A stretch of DNA of 64,000 nucleotides from BOG-908 sp965199235 (GCA_965199235.1 CBDAQU010000002.1:1674001-1738000); one strand, 5' to 3'; counted from the first letter of the stretch, positions 26,636-35,120 are shown. Numbers and translations: made by a program. The notes: generated from the sequence alone by a model not told the origin.

Positions 26636-27568
26636 ATGAAGATCTTCGCCTGTAACAGCAACCGGCCGCTGGCCGAGGCAGTCGCGAGAAACCTCAACCA
26701 GCCGCTGACCCGCGCCTCCGTCCGCCGGTTCGCCGACATGGAGGTGTTCGTCGAGATCCAGGAGAACGTCCGCGGCGAGGACGTGTTCGTCATCCAGAGC
26801 ACCAGCTACCCGGCCAACGACAACCTGATGGAGCTGCTGATCATGCTGGACGCGCTGCGCCGCAGCTCGGCGCGGCGGGTGACGGCGGTGATGCCCTATT
26901 TCGGCTATGCCAGGCAGGACCGCAAATCAGCACCGCGCACGCCGATCAGCGCGAAGTTGGTGGCCAACCTGATCACCGAGGCAGGTGCGAACCGCGTGCT
27001 GACTCTCGACCTGCACGCGGGGCAGATACAGGGCTTTTTCGACATACCGCTCGACAATTTGTACGCAGCACCGCTGTTCGGCGCAGACATACGCGCGCGC
27101 TACGAGGGGAGGGACATTATGATCGTCTCGCCCGACGTGGGCGGCGTGGTGCGCGCGCGCGCTCTGGCGACCCGGCTGAACTGCGACCTCGCCATCATCG
27201 ACAAGCGCCGCGAACGGGCCGGCGTCTCCGAAGTGATGAACCTGATCGGCGACGTTGCAGGCCGCTGCTGCATTCTTCTGGACGACATCTGCGATTCCGG
27301 CGGCACGCTGTGCAGCGCCGCACACGCGCTGATCGCGGAAGGCGCCGAATCGGTAAGCGTCTATGTCACCCACGGCGTGCTGTCAGGGAACGCGGTCGCG
27401 CGCATCGCCGCAAGCCCGATCGAGATGATGACGATCACCGACAGCATCATGGCGACCGATGCGGTCCGCCAATCGCCCAACTTGCGCGAGGCGACGATCG
27501 CGCCTCTGCTGGCCGAAGCCATCCACAGGATATCGGACGAGAGTTCGGTGTCTTCCCTATTTGATTGA
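26636..27568 (+). CDS. prs: Ribose-phosphate pyrophosphokinase
   Basis: 310 residues, full length for the class I enzyme. Motifs: SNRPLAEAVARNL, YFGYARQDRKSAPR (ATP loop), DLHAGQIQGFF, and the PRPP loop DDICDSGGTL. Makes PRPP for nucleotide, His and Trp synthesis. The last base of the stop codon precedes a histidine phosphatase by two bases. Confidence 0.96.
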   Translation: MKIFACNSNRPLAEAVARNLNQPLTRASVRRFADMEVFVEIQENVRGEDVFVIQSTSYPANDNLMELLIMLDALRRSSARRVTAVMPYFGYARQDRKSAPRTPISAKLVANLITEAGANRVLTLDLHAGQIQGFFDIPLDNLYAAPLFGADIRARYEGRDIMIVSPDVGGVVRARALATRLNCDLAIIDKRRERAGVSEVMNLIGDVAGRCCILLDDICDSGGTLCSAAHALIAEGAESVSVYVTHGVLSGNAVARIAASPIEMMTITDSIMATDAVRQSPNLREATIAPLLAEAIHRISDESSVSSLFD

Positions 27569-27570
27569 GC

Positions 27571-28122
27571 ATGGAACAGCTTTCCCCGGTAGGATTCTAC
27601 TTCCTGCGCCACGGCGAAACCGACTGGAACGCGCAGGGGCTGAGCCAGGGCCGCGTCGACGTGGCGCTGAACGCGGCGGGCATCGCGCAGGGAAAGGCGG
27701 CAGCCGAGCGCCTGGCGGGCCACGGCATACGCAGCATCGTCGCCTCCACCATGGGCCGGGCGCAGCAGACCGCCTCACTCGTGGGCGCCGTGCTGGGCCT
27801 CGAGCAGACCAGCGACGAGGGGCTGCAGGAGACCTCGTTCGGCTCGCAGGAGGGCAAGCCCATGGGCCCCTGGTACGACGACTGGGTCGCCGGCGCCTAC
27901 ACGCCGGAGGCAGGAGAGACCTTTGCAGCCCTGCAATCCCGCGTTGTGCCTGCGATCAACCGCGCGCTGCTGCGGCCCGGCCCCGTGCTGATCGTGGCGC
28001 ACGGCGCGATGTTCCGGGCCGTGCGCGCCTCCATGGGCCTCTCGCCTTTGGTGCGCGCCGAAAACGGCGTGCCGCTGCTGTGCGAACCAGGCAGCCCGTG
28101 GGTGCTAACTCCGGTAGAGTAG
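27571..28122 (+). CDS. Histidine phosphatase family protein
   Basis: 183 residues from ATG 27571; a TTG at 27565 overlaps the prs stop. The phosphohistidine motif FLRHGETDWN lies near the N-terminus, and the second catalytic His is in IVAHGAMF. A broad phosphoglycerate-mutase-like phosphatase; substrate not predictable. Translationally coupled to prs by spacing. Confidence 0.88.
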   Translation: MEQLSPVGFYFLRHGETDWNAQGLSQGRVDVALNAAGIAQGKAAAERLAGHGIRSIVASTMGRAQQTASLVGAVLGLEQTSDEGLQETSFGSQEGKPMGPWYDDWVAGAYTPEAGETFAALQSRVVPAINRALLRPGPVLIVAHGAMFRAVRASMGLSPLVRAENGVPLLCEPGSPWVLTPVE

Positions 28123-28133
28123 CTGGGAAGGGC

Positions 28134-28955
28134 ATGCGCATGGCGCCGTTGAAGAAGGCAGCCATCGCCGGGCTGAGCCTGATCGCTCGTGCGCCGCTGC
28201 TCGGCCGGGCGGCGACGGTTGTTTACCTGCAGCTGCGCAAGCGTGACCGGATCAACGAGCGCAGCCCGTTCGACCAAAGCCTGGGCATCGACACCAGAGG
28301 TTTTCTGCCGCCTTTTCTGCTGTCGCTTGGAAGCGGGGCGGTTCACGCCAGCCCCTATCTCGGCAGCGTCCCTGGCACCGTGCGGCGCATCCTGGCGCAC
28401 GTGCCGGATCCCGAGGCGTGGCGGTTCATCGATCTGGGCTGCGGCAAAGGGCGCGCGCTCGCGGTGGCATCCGAACTGCCGTTCCGCGCCCTGGCGGGGC
28501 TGGAGCTGAGCCCGCAACTGGTGCGCGTGGCCCGTGCCAACGCCCGCGCCATCGCGCGCCGCCACCCCGAACGCACGCCCATCGACGTCAGGCTGGCCGA
28601 CGCAAGCCAGCCCGACATCGACGGGCCGACCGTGCTGATGCTGTTCCACTCCTTCGACGCCGCCCTCGTCTCCCGCCTGCTCGGCACCATCGAAGTCGCC
28701 GCAAGCCGCAACATCCCCATCCTGCTGATCTACATCAACCCCGTTCACGGCCACCTGGCCGACGCCCGCCCCTGCCTGCACCGCTGGTTCGCCGCGCATC
28801 TCGAGCACGACGAGGCCGAGCGCCCCTACGCGCTCGGCCCCGGCGAAGCGGTGGTGGTCTGGCAAGCCGACATCCTGGCCGGCCCGCCGCACCCCGGGTG
28901 CGAGGCGCCGATCAGGGTGAAGCTGGAGGGCTGGCAGGCTGAGCTCGGGGCCTAA
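28134..28955 (+). CDS. Class I SAM-dependent methyltransferase
   Basis: 273 residues from ATG 28134 (GGGAAGGG upstream); the ATG at 28140 is also possible. SAM motif FIDLGCGKGRALAVA at about 100-114 and post-motif LAGLELSPQLVRVARANA. The N-terminal segment is basic and weakly hydrophobic. Substrate unknown. Confidence 0.82.
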   Translation: MRMAPLKKAAIAGLSLIARAPLLGRAATVVYLQLRKRDRINERSPFDQSLGIDTRGFLPPFLLSLGSGAVHASPYLGSVPGTVRRILAHVPDPEAWRFIDLGCGKGRALAVASELPFRALAGLELSPQLVRVARANARAIARRHPERTPIDVRLADASQPDIDGPTVLMLFHSFDAALVSRLLGTIEVAASRNIPILLIYINPVHGHLADARPCLHRWFAAHLEHDEAERPYALGPGEAVVVWQADILAGPPHPGCEAPIRVKLEGWQAELGA

Positions 28956-29075
28956 TCGCGCGCATGAGGTTTGCGGTCAGAACGGCAGCTTTGCGCTCGA
29001 AGCGGCGGTCAGAAGCACGCCGTCACCTTCTCCAAAGCAGACGCCGACCGCCGAGTTTGAGATCGACTTCCGGGA

Positions 29076-29786
29076 TTAAGGACCTGAGCCCCGCTCCGGC
29101 AGATGACCAGCAGCCGGTGTGTTCCGCACCTTCGGACGCCCGCCTTCGCCCATCACTGCCTCCGCATGCGCCGCCTGCGCGCGTCGGATCTCGCCGACCG
29201 TAAGACCACTCGCCAACATCTCTTCGACGAGGTCGATGTGAAGTGCGGCGAGAAGAACATGGGCGCCGTAGCTCGCCCACACCGCGTGCATCCCCGGAGC
29301 CGCACTCGCGAGCAGGCCTTGAACCACGACATGCATCCATCGGTAGTGAGCCGATTGCAGGAGGCCTGGCGCAATCTCGCGCGCGCGGAGGAGGTGGCGG
29401 TTCTCCAGCTTGAAAGTCAGGATCGCATCGAGGAAAGCGACGGCGCGCTTGCGTGGTGGCACGGTCACGCCGAAATGCGGGTTATCCGCCTCCATCGCCT
29501 CGCGCAATGTGGAGAGCTTGGCTGCCCAGAGTGCATCGAGAAGACCGTCGCGGCTGCCAAAAGCCCGGAACAGGGTGGCTTTCCCAACCCCGGCCGCGAG
29601 TGCGATTGCGTCCATCGTGATCGCCTGCGGGGCGTTAGTCGTCGCGAAGATCGTGTCGGCGGCAGCGAGCAGCTGCGCCATCGGCACCGCTGGCCGACCC
29701 CGACGAGGTGTTGCAATTTCGGACTCCAGGTCCGATAAGACGTGAGCTTTCGGACTGAAAGTCCGGAATTTCGTCGAGAGGATCAT
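29076..29786 (-). CDS. TetR/AcrR family transcriptional regulator
   Basis: 236 residues if the ATG at 29786 is used. The DNA-binding domain is clear: LLAAADTIF, then ITMDAIALAAGVGKATLFRAFGSRDGLL. The first 33 residues have no family match and their codons cover both operator palindromes, so translation more likely starts at GTG 29687 or ATG 29681. Divergent from the SnoaL gene, whose ATG abuts this ATG (CATATG); the pair is probably autoregulated. Confidence 0.88.
   Translation of the reverse strand: MILSTKFRTFSPKAHVLSDLESEIATPRRGRPAVPMAQLLAAADTIFATTNAPQAITMDAIALAAGVGKATLFRAFGSRDGLLDALWAAKLSTLREAMEADNPHFGVTVPPRKRAVAFLDAILTFKLENRHLLRAREIAPGLLQSAHYRWMHVVVQGLLASAAPGMHAVWASYGAHVLLAALHIDLVEEMLASGLTVGEIRRAQAAHAEAVMGEGGRPKVRNTPAAGHLPERGSGP
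29720..29734. promoter_or_regulatory. Predicted TetR operator 1
   Basis: CGGAC-N5-GTCCG perfect inverted repeat (with a flanking T/A pair). The same half-sites and spacing recur 31 bp away, about three helical turns. Confidence 0.6.
29751..29765. promoter_or_regulatory. Predicted TetR operator 2
   Basis: CGGAC-N5-GTCCG, identical half-sites to operator 1, and actually CGGACT-N3-AGTCCG. Lies 22 bp upstream of the SnoaL start codon. Confidence 0.6.
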
Positions 29787-30179
29787 ATGTCGCCAACATC
29801 CACCCTTCCGAGCTGGCTGTCACGGGCGCTCGAAGCGCTCGGAGCCGCATATATCGACGGCTACGTGGAGATGTACGCACCTGACGCGATCCACGAGTTC
29901 CCGTTCGCGCCTGAGGGCAGTATCCAGCGTCTGGAGGGACGAGAAGCGATCGCGGCCTACATGCGGCAGATCCCCGGCCGCGTCCGCCTGGGGTCGATGA
30001 GCGACATCCGCATTCGCGAGGCAGGCGACGAGTTGATCGTCGAAGCGACTGGCCACCACCATCGTGTCGCGGATGGCCTGCCCAGGACACTCGCCTATGT
30101 CTGGTTCATCACGCGACGCTTCGGCCAGGTCACGCACTTTCGCGATTACATGAATCCGCAGCAACTCACAGCGCTCTAG
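29787..30179 (+). CDS. SnoaL-like nuclear transport factor 2 family protein
   Basis: 130 residues from ATG 29787 with the Shine-Dalgarno GAGAGG seven bases upstream. Small alpha+beta barrel: YIDGYVEMYAPDAIHEFPFAP, EGREAIAAYMRQIPG, then a C-terminal sheet HFRDYMNP. Related proteins are ketosteroid-isomerase-like enzymes or binding proteins. Likely the regulated target of the adjacent TetR repressor. Confidence 0.85.
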   Translation: MSPTSTLPSWLSRALEALGAAYIDGYVEMYAPDAIHEFPFAPEGSIQRLEGREAIAAYMRQIPGRVRLGSMSDIRIREAGDELIVEATGHHHRVADGLPRTLAYVWFITRRFGQVTHFRDYMNPQQLTAL

Positions 30180-30302
30180 ATTGCGTGATATCTAAGCCTT
30201 CCACGAACGCGACCCCCCGGCCAGCAGGAGGCTGACGTCGAACAAGGGGCGACGAGTGGCCACCGGCTGCAGTTTCCGCCATGCTCACGATGTCAGGCCC
30301 CT

Positions 30303-30380
30303 CTGCCGGCTGCCGGGGCGGGTCGAGGCCGCTGCAGGCGCCCACAGGGCTGGGCCTTGATGCGCCCCGGCAGACGGCAG
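30303..30380. repeat. 18-bp inverted repeat in intergenic gap
   Basis: Arms at 30303-30320 and 30363-30380 (CTGCCG, one variable base, then CTGCCGGGGCG) match at 17 of 18 positions around a 42-nt loop. The 256-bp gap between the SnoaL and SDR genes, which converge here, holds no other signal I can identify. Possibly a bidirectional terminator. Confidence 0.45.
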
Positions 30381-30435
30381 ACCATCGCGGATCGTGGCAG
30401 TCGGTATTGAGACGGGGTGTTCGGCGGCGGCAGGA

Positions 30436-31362
30436 CTAGGCCAGCGGCGGAAACACCACCCCCGTCAGTGTCTCCGACACCTCCCAGAGCCGCTTCCACA
30501 CCGCGTGGTCCTGCGCCTGGGCTGAAATCTGGGACAGAGCCGGGTCGCCGCGCACCTCCAGCAGGCCGTCCGGGCCCCAGTACTGGCCGCCGGCTGCGTC
30601 CTGCATGGTTGCGGCGTACAGGCCGGGCAGCGCGCCGCGGGCGGCGTTCTGGCCGAGCACGCCGATTGCCAGCGTCGAGACGGTCGCCATCATGCCGGGC
30701 ATGCCAGTGGCAGCCACGAAGCCGGTGGCCGACACGCCGGGATGCGCCGCAATGCTTGCCAGCTTGGAGCCCGCCTGCCTGGCGCGGCGGTCCAGCTCAA
30801 GCGCGAACATCAGGTTGGCGAGCTTGGACTGGCCGTACGCCTTGCGGCCGTTGTAGCCGCGCTCGGTCTGCAGATCGTCGAAATCGATGCGGCCGCGCCG
30901 GTGCGCGATGCTGGAGATCGTCACCACGCGCGGCGCCGGCGCCTGCAGCAGCGTCGGCACCAGCAGCCCGGTCAGCGCGAAATGCCCCAGATGATTGGTG
31001 CCGAACTGCCGCTCGAACCCGTCCTCGGTCACCGCCCGCCTGGGTTGCAGGCCCAGCCCCGCATTGTTGAGCAGGATGTCGATGCGCGGCAGCCTGGCGT
31101 TGGTCCGCTCGGCGAACGCCCGGACCGAGGCCAGGCTCGCCAGGTCCAGCGCGCTGACCGACACCTTGGCGCTGCGGTGCACCGCGCGGATGCGGGTGGC
31201 ACAGCCTTCGCCGCGCACCGTGTCGCGCACGGCGAGCACGGTTTCCGCACCGTGGCCGGCCAGCACCAGCGCCGCCTCGTAGCCGATGCCGCTGGTCGCA
31301 CCCGTCACGATGGCGGTACGGCCAGTCAGGTCGGGGATCTGGCTTGTGGTCCACGCGGTCAT
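30436..31362 (-). CDS. SDR family oxidoreductase (retinol dehydrogenase-like)
   Basis: 308 residues from ATG 31362, preceded by GGAG. NAD(P)-binding TGATSGIG near residue 20, NNAG, and the catalytic YGQSK (Tyr-x3-Lys). The long C-terminal part with WGPDGLLEVRGDPA resembles the WW-oxidoreductase/retinol dehydrogenase-like group. Substrate unknown. Follows the dihydroorotase-like gene on the same strand. Confidence 0.85.
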   Translation of the reverse strand: MTAWTTSQIPDLTGRTAIVTGATSGIGYEAALVLAGHGAETVLAVRDTVRGEGCATRIRAVHRSAKVSVSALDLASLASVRAFAERTNARLPRIDILLNNAGLGLQPRRAVTEDGFERQFGTNHLGHFALTGLLVPTLLQAPAPRVVTISSIAHRRGRIDFDDLQTERGYNGRKAYGQSKLANLMFALELDRRARQAGSKLASIAAHPGVSATGFVAATGMPGMMATVSTLAIGVLGQNAARGALPGLYAATMQDAAGGQYWGPDGLLEVRGDPALSQISAQAQDHAVWKRLWEVSETLTGVVFPPLA

Positions 31363-31402
31363 GGGGCGCTCCAGAACAGGGTGATGCTGGTTAGCACGCC
31401 GG

Positions 31403-32725
31403 CTAGCCAAACGGCACCAGCCTGCCTGCCGGCTCCCCGAGCACCTGCCCGTCCCGCATCACCACGTGCCCCCGCACGATGGTGGCGACCGGCCAGCCGG
31501 TGACGCGCATGCCGGCGAACGGCGTCCAGCCGGCCGGCGTCGCGATCCAGTCGTTCTCGATCGTGCGCGTGTGCTCGAGGTCGACCAGGGAGAAATCGGC
31601 GTCGAACCCGGCGGCGATGCGGCCCTTCGTCACGGCGCCGTAAACCCTTGCAGGGCCGGCCGCCATCAGGTCTACCATGCGCCCCAGGCTCAGCCGTCCG
31701 GCATGCACGTGGTCCAGCATGATCGGCACCGAGGTCTGCACGCCAGTCAGGCCGGCGGCGGTCTGCGGCCAGGGGCGTTCCTTGGCCGCCCGGCTGTGCG
31801 GCGCGTGGTCCGACCCCACCGTGTCCACCCGCCCGTCGCGCACCGCCGCCCAGGCCGCCTCGTAATGGCGACGCGTCCGGATCGGCGGGTTCATCACCGC
31901 GTAGCCGCCCAGCTGCTCATAACACTCGGGGCCGATCTGGGTCAGGTGGTTCACCAACACCTCCGCAGTCGCCACGCTGCGGTGGTCGCGCAGGAACTCG
32001 AGTTCCTCGGCCGTCGAGACGTGCACGATGTGGGCGGGGCGCCCGGTCCTGTGCGCCAGGGCGACGATGCGCCTGGTGCCGAGGAAGGCGCATTCCTCGT
32101 CGCGCCAGTCCATGTGGCGGGCATAGGCGTCGCCGGTGCGGAACATCGGCCGCCTCGCCTGCAGCCTGTGCTCGTCCTCCGAATGAAAGGCGATGCGGCG
32201 CGTGCCGTGGCGCATCACCGCCTCTATCCCTGCATCGTCCTCGATCATCAGCTCGCCGGTCGAGCTGCCGGCAAATAGTTTCACGCCGCATACGCCGCGT
32301 TCCCGCTCCAGCGCCGCGAGCTCGGCCGTGTTGGCGCGCGTGGCGCCCACGTAGATGCCGAAATCGCAGTAGCTGCCTGCTTCGACGTAACCCTGCTTCC
32401 AGGCCAGCGTGGCCGCGTCCGTTACCGCAGGGCTGGTGTTGGGCATGTCGAACACGGTCGCGATGCCGCCCAGAACGGCCGCGCGCGTGCCGGTGGGGAT
32501 GCTCTCCACCCGCGAATCGCCAGGGTCGCGCAGGTGCACGTGCGGGTCGATCAGCCCGGGCAACACGTGCAGGCCAGCGGCCTGCACCACCTGGTCCGCG
32601 TCGTCGCCCGGCCCGGCCCCGATCGCAACGATGCGGCCGCCTGACACGCCGATGTCGGCCTGCGCCTCGCCCCAGGGAAGCACGCACGTGCCGCCGCGGA
32701 TCAGCAGGTCGTACCGATTGCTCAT
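31403..32725 (-). CDS. pyrC: Dihydroorotase
   Basis: 440 residues. Amidohydrolase motifs of class I dihydroorotases: GLIDPHVHLRDPG, FDMPNTSPAV, the metal-bridging Lys in GVKLFAGSSTG, HVSTAEE, and VGSDHAPHSRAAKE. Catalyses ring closure of carbamoyl aspartate in pyrimidine synthesis; allantoinase or a related hydrolase cannot be fully excluded without comparison. Confidence 0.85.
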   Translation of the reverse strand: MSNRYDLLIRGGTCVLPWGEAQADIGVSGGRIVAIGAGPGDDADQVVQAAGLHVLPGLIDPHVHLRDPGDSRVESIPTGTRAAVLGGIATVFDMPNTSPAVTDAATLAWKQGYVEAGSYCDFGIYVGATRANTAELAALERERGVCGVKLFAGSSTGELMIEDDAGIEAVMRHGTRRIAFHSEDEHRLQARRPMFRTGDAYARHMDWRDEECAFLGTRRIVALAHRTGRPAHIVHVSTAEELEFLRDHRSVATAEVLVNHLTQIGPECYEQLGGYAVMNPPIRTRRHYEAAWAAVRDGRVDTVGSDHAPHSRAAKERPWPQTAAGLTGVQTSVPIMLDHVHAGRLSLGRMVDLMAAGPARVYGAVTKGRIAAGFDADFSLVDLEHTRTIENDWIATPAGWTPFAGMRVTGWPVATIVRGHVVMRDGQVLGEPAGRLVPFG

Positions 32726-32801
32726 TGCCTAGCCCCGGCCTTCATGTTGCATTGCACCATGGTTCGCACGCTGCCGATGTCTCAAACAGAGGAGGCCATT
32801 C

Positions 32802-33008
32802 GTGGTTCAGCTCGTTCTCGTCTACTGTCTCATGTCGGACGCGAGGTCTTGCGTCGAGAAGCGCCCGATGGCCGAATTTCCGATGACGGCGATGGCCTGC
32901 ATGATCAGCGCACAGCCGATGGCGGCGGACTACCTGCGCGACCACCCCGCCTACCAGCTCAACTCCTTCCGGTGCGAGGTCGACAAGCCGGTTGAAAAGC
33001 AGGCCTGA
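32802..33008 (+). CDS. Conserved small protein of unknown function (68 aa)
   Basis: Starts with GTG eight bases after a strong GGAGG. The 68 residues contain four Cys (VYCLMSDARSCVEKR, MACMISAQP, FRCEVDKP) and no membrane segment. I recall similar small proteins in other Rhodospirillales, but cannot verify. The stop lies three bases from the convergent SURF1 stop, and there is a divergent dihydroorotase upstream. Confidence 0.7.
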   Translation: MVQLVLVYCLMSDARSCVEKRPMAEFPMTAMACMISAQPMAADYLRDHPAYQLNSFRCEVDKPVEKQA

Positions 33009-33011
33009 CGG

Positions 33012-33689
33012 TCACAGGCGCTTGAACGCCCAGGCGCAGAACACGCCGGCGAGCGAAGCCGCCAAGCCGAACCAGGTGAGGGCGTATTGGAAATGATTGT
33101 TGATCGGGCGCGGCAAGGCGTCCGCCGGCTGCGGCCTGTCGGACCGATCCGGCCGGCCGAGGGCCACCAGGGTGAACGGCGCCACGTCTGCCACGCCCAG
33201 GGACGCACCGATGGTGGTCGGGTTTAACGCATAAAAGTGCCGCCCCTCCAGGTCGTCCGAGGCAGACAGCCAACCTGAGTGCTCAGGCAGCCTGACATAG
33301 CCGGTGATGTCGGCCTTGCCGGATAGCGGCCTGGGCGGCCCGCCATCTGTGGACACCCAACCGAGCACGACCAGCACTGATTTCTCGCCGGGCCGGTCGA
33401 GAACCTGGATTGATTGCGCGCCCATGTGCATCCCGCGCACTTCGGCGCCGTAAAGCGCCATGTGGTCGGCGCGCAGAGTTCCCGTCGCACGGACGCGAGT
33501 GAACAGAGGCGGCGTCCGGTCCGTCAGCGCCACTGGCGGCGCCGCCTCGGCGGCATCGATCCTGGCAAGAAGGTCCTGCTTGCTGTGCAGGCGCTGGAGT
33601 TGCCACACCCCAAGGCCGATCAGGACCGCCAGGGACAGCCCGGTCGCGACGGCTGCGCCCAGGACAGGCGGCCGCGCCCGTGCCTGCAT
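33012..33689 (-). CDS. SURF1 family cytochrome c oxidase assembly protein
   Basis: 225 residues. Two membrane helices, one at each end (ATGLSLAVLIGLGVWQLQRL and YALTWFGLAASLAGVFCAWAF in part), flank a periplasmic domain with LGWVSTDG and INNHFQYALTWFG. SURF1 supports heme a insertion into subunit I. The ATG overlaps the DUF983 stop (TGATG). Last gene of the cox operon. Confidence 0.92.
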   Translation of the reverse strand: MQARARPPVLGAAVATGLSLAVLIGLGVWQLQRLHSKQDLLARIDAAEAAPPVALTDRTPPLFTRVRATGTLRADHMALYGAEVRGMHMGAQSIQVLDRPGEKSVLVVLGWVSTDGGPPRPLSGKADITGYVRLPEHSGWLSASDDLEGRHFYALNPTTIGASLGVADVAPFTLVALGRPDRSDRPQPADALPRPINNHFQYALTWFGLAASLAGVFCAWAFKRL

Positions 33690-34060
33690 CAGGCGCCCAT
33701 CTCGTCGCGCCGGGTGTGATATTGCTGCACCGCCAGGAAGCTCTTGATGTAGCGGGTCATCAGCACTGCCAGCACGGCCGTGACAGGCGCCCAGATGACG
33801 GCGTGCACCCAGAGCGGCGGCCGGTAGCGCATATCGACCCAGAAGGCCGCGCCGACGACGATTGCGCCGAGCACGATCAGGATAGGCACGGCAAAACCGT
33901 CTCCCGTATCGACGCCCGACAGGTCGAGGCCGCACACCTCGCAGACCGGGCGGATGGCCAGCAGCCCATCGAACAGCCGGCCCTGGCCGCAGCGAGGACA
34001 CCGGCAGGTCAGCGCCGCACGGGCGACGCTGGGCTCCTCGCCGGCCCAGTCATCCGACAA
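33689..34060 (-). CDS. DUF983 family protein
   Basis: 123 residues. An N-terminal zinc-ribbon-like CRCPRCGQG and CEVCGLDL is followed by two transmembrane helices (AVPILIVLGAIVVGAAFWV and AVIWAPVTAVLAVLM). The family regularly sits between ctaE and SURF1 in alphaproteobacterial cox operons, so an oxidase-assembly role is inferred. Confidence 0.88.
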   Translation of the reverse strand: MSDDWAGEEPSVARAALTCRCPRCGQGRLFDGLLAIRPVCEVCGLDLSGVDTGDGFAVPILIVLGAIVVGAAFWVDMRYRPPLWVHAVIWAPVTAVLAVLMTRYIKSFLAVQQYHTRRDEMGA

Positions 34061-34066
34061 GGATGC

Positions 34067-34930
34067 TCACTCGACGGCTGGGACGCCCGCCCCGATGACG
34101 TATACGAACATGAACAGGAACAGCCAGACGACGTCGACGAAGTGCCAGTACCACGCAGCCGCCTCCAGGCCGAAATGCTGCGTCGGCGTGAAGCCGCCTG
34201 CCTTGGCCCGCAGCCAGCAGATGCCAAGGAAGGTGGTTCCGACGATAACGTGGAAGCCATGGAAGCCTGTGGCGAGGAAGAACACCGAAGGATAGATGCC
34301 GCCGCCCGAGAAGTGGAACGGCGCCGAGGAATACTCGACCGCCTGCAGGCAGCTGAACGTCATGCCGAGCAGGATGGAAACGCCCAGGCCCATCAGCAGG
34401 CCGCGCCGGTCGCCCTCAATCAGGCTGTGATGCGCCCAGGTGACCGTGCAGCCCGAGAGCAGCAGGATCATTGTGTTCAGGAACGGGATGCGGAACGCAT
34501 CGAAGGTGTGGATTCCTGCGGGCGGCCAGGACGGGGTTGCCGTTCCGAGAACGTGCTCCGGGTAGAGGAAGAAGTGGAAGAACGCCCAGAAGAAGCCGAC
34601 GAAGAACATGACCTCGGAGGCGATGAACAGCGTCATGCCGTAGCGCAGGCCAAGTCGCACCACGGGGGAATGCAGGCCGGGCGTGCTGCTCTCGCGCAGG
34701 ACGTCACGCCACCACATGGTCATCGTCAGCGCGACCAGCACGCCGCCGGCCGCCACCATAAGGTAGTTGTTGTAGTGCGCGGCCAGCACGACGCCGGCCA
34801 GCAACAGGCCGCCGCCCATCGCGCCCACGATGGGCCAGGGGCTGGGGTCGACGAGATGGTAGGGCTGTTTCATGCCCGAACTGATGGCAGCGTGGGATGC
34901 GAGCGTGCCCTCGTGGGTGACTGTGTCCAT
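34067..34930 (-). CDS. ctaE: Cytochrome c oxidase subunit III
   Basis: 287 residues from ATG 34930, with AGGATAGGACG upstream. Seven membrane segments. Family motifs: EVMFFVGFFWAFFH, TWAHHSLIEGDRRG and the C-terminal HFVDVVWLFLF. The longer open frame from 35005 runs through the coxF end and is unlikely. Only 37 bases separate it from coxF, so no ctaG lies between them. Confidence 0.95.
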   Translation of the reverse strand: MDTVTHEGTLASHAAISSGMKQPYHLVDPSPWPIVGAMGGGLLLAGVVLAAHYNNYLMVAAGGVLVALTMTMWWRDVLRESSTPGLHSPVVRLGLRYGMTLFIASEVMFFVGFFWAFFHFFLYPEHVLGTATPSWPPAGIHTFDAFRIPFLNTMILLLSGCTVTWAHHSLIEGDRRGLLMGLGVSILLGMTFSCLQAVEYSSAPFHFSGGGIYPSVFFLATGFHGFHVIVGTTFLGICWLRAKAGGFTPTQHFGLEAAAWYWHFVDVVWLFLFMFVYVIGAGVPAVE

Positions 34931-34967
34931 CGTCCTATCCGTAGTTCTGGCCTGTGTTGCCGGCAGG

Positions 34968-35120
34968 CTAACCGAAATGCCCCAGCTTAACGAGCGTGAT
35001 CGCAAAGAAAAGCAAGGCCACGCATGTCAGCACCACGATCAGCGCCACGTTGCGCCCGCGCTGCCGCCTAACCAACTCGGCCGCCTGCGCCGCAGTGGGG
35101 CGGGGCGGGAAGTCGCTCAA
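34968..35120 (-). CDS. coxF: CoxF-like small cytochrome oxidase assembly protein (50 aa)
   Basis: Short gene starting with TTG 35120, overlapping the ctaB stop (TTGA). The protein has a basic cytoplasmic start (RRQRGRN) and one membrane helix (VALIVVLTCVALLFFAITLV) ending KLGHFG, the usual CoxF pattern in alphaproteobacterial cox operons. Position between ctaB and ctaE supports the call. Role in oxidase assembly is inferred. Confidence 0.75.
   Translation of the reverse strand: MSDFPPRPTAAQAAELVRRQRGRNVALIVVLTCVALLFFAITLVKLGHFG

Noticed and set aside
27459..28133. N-terminal extension of the class I methyltransferase
   Set aside because: The extension overlaps prs and the histidine phosphatase out of frame; the ATG at 28134 has a suitable ribosome-binding site.
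28964..29203. 79-codon plus-strand ORF after the methyltransferase
   Set aside because: Overlaps the TetR 3' end, lacks a ribosome-binding site, and has Arg/Ser/Pro-rich composition.
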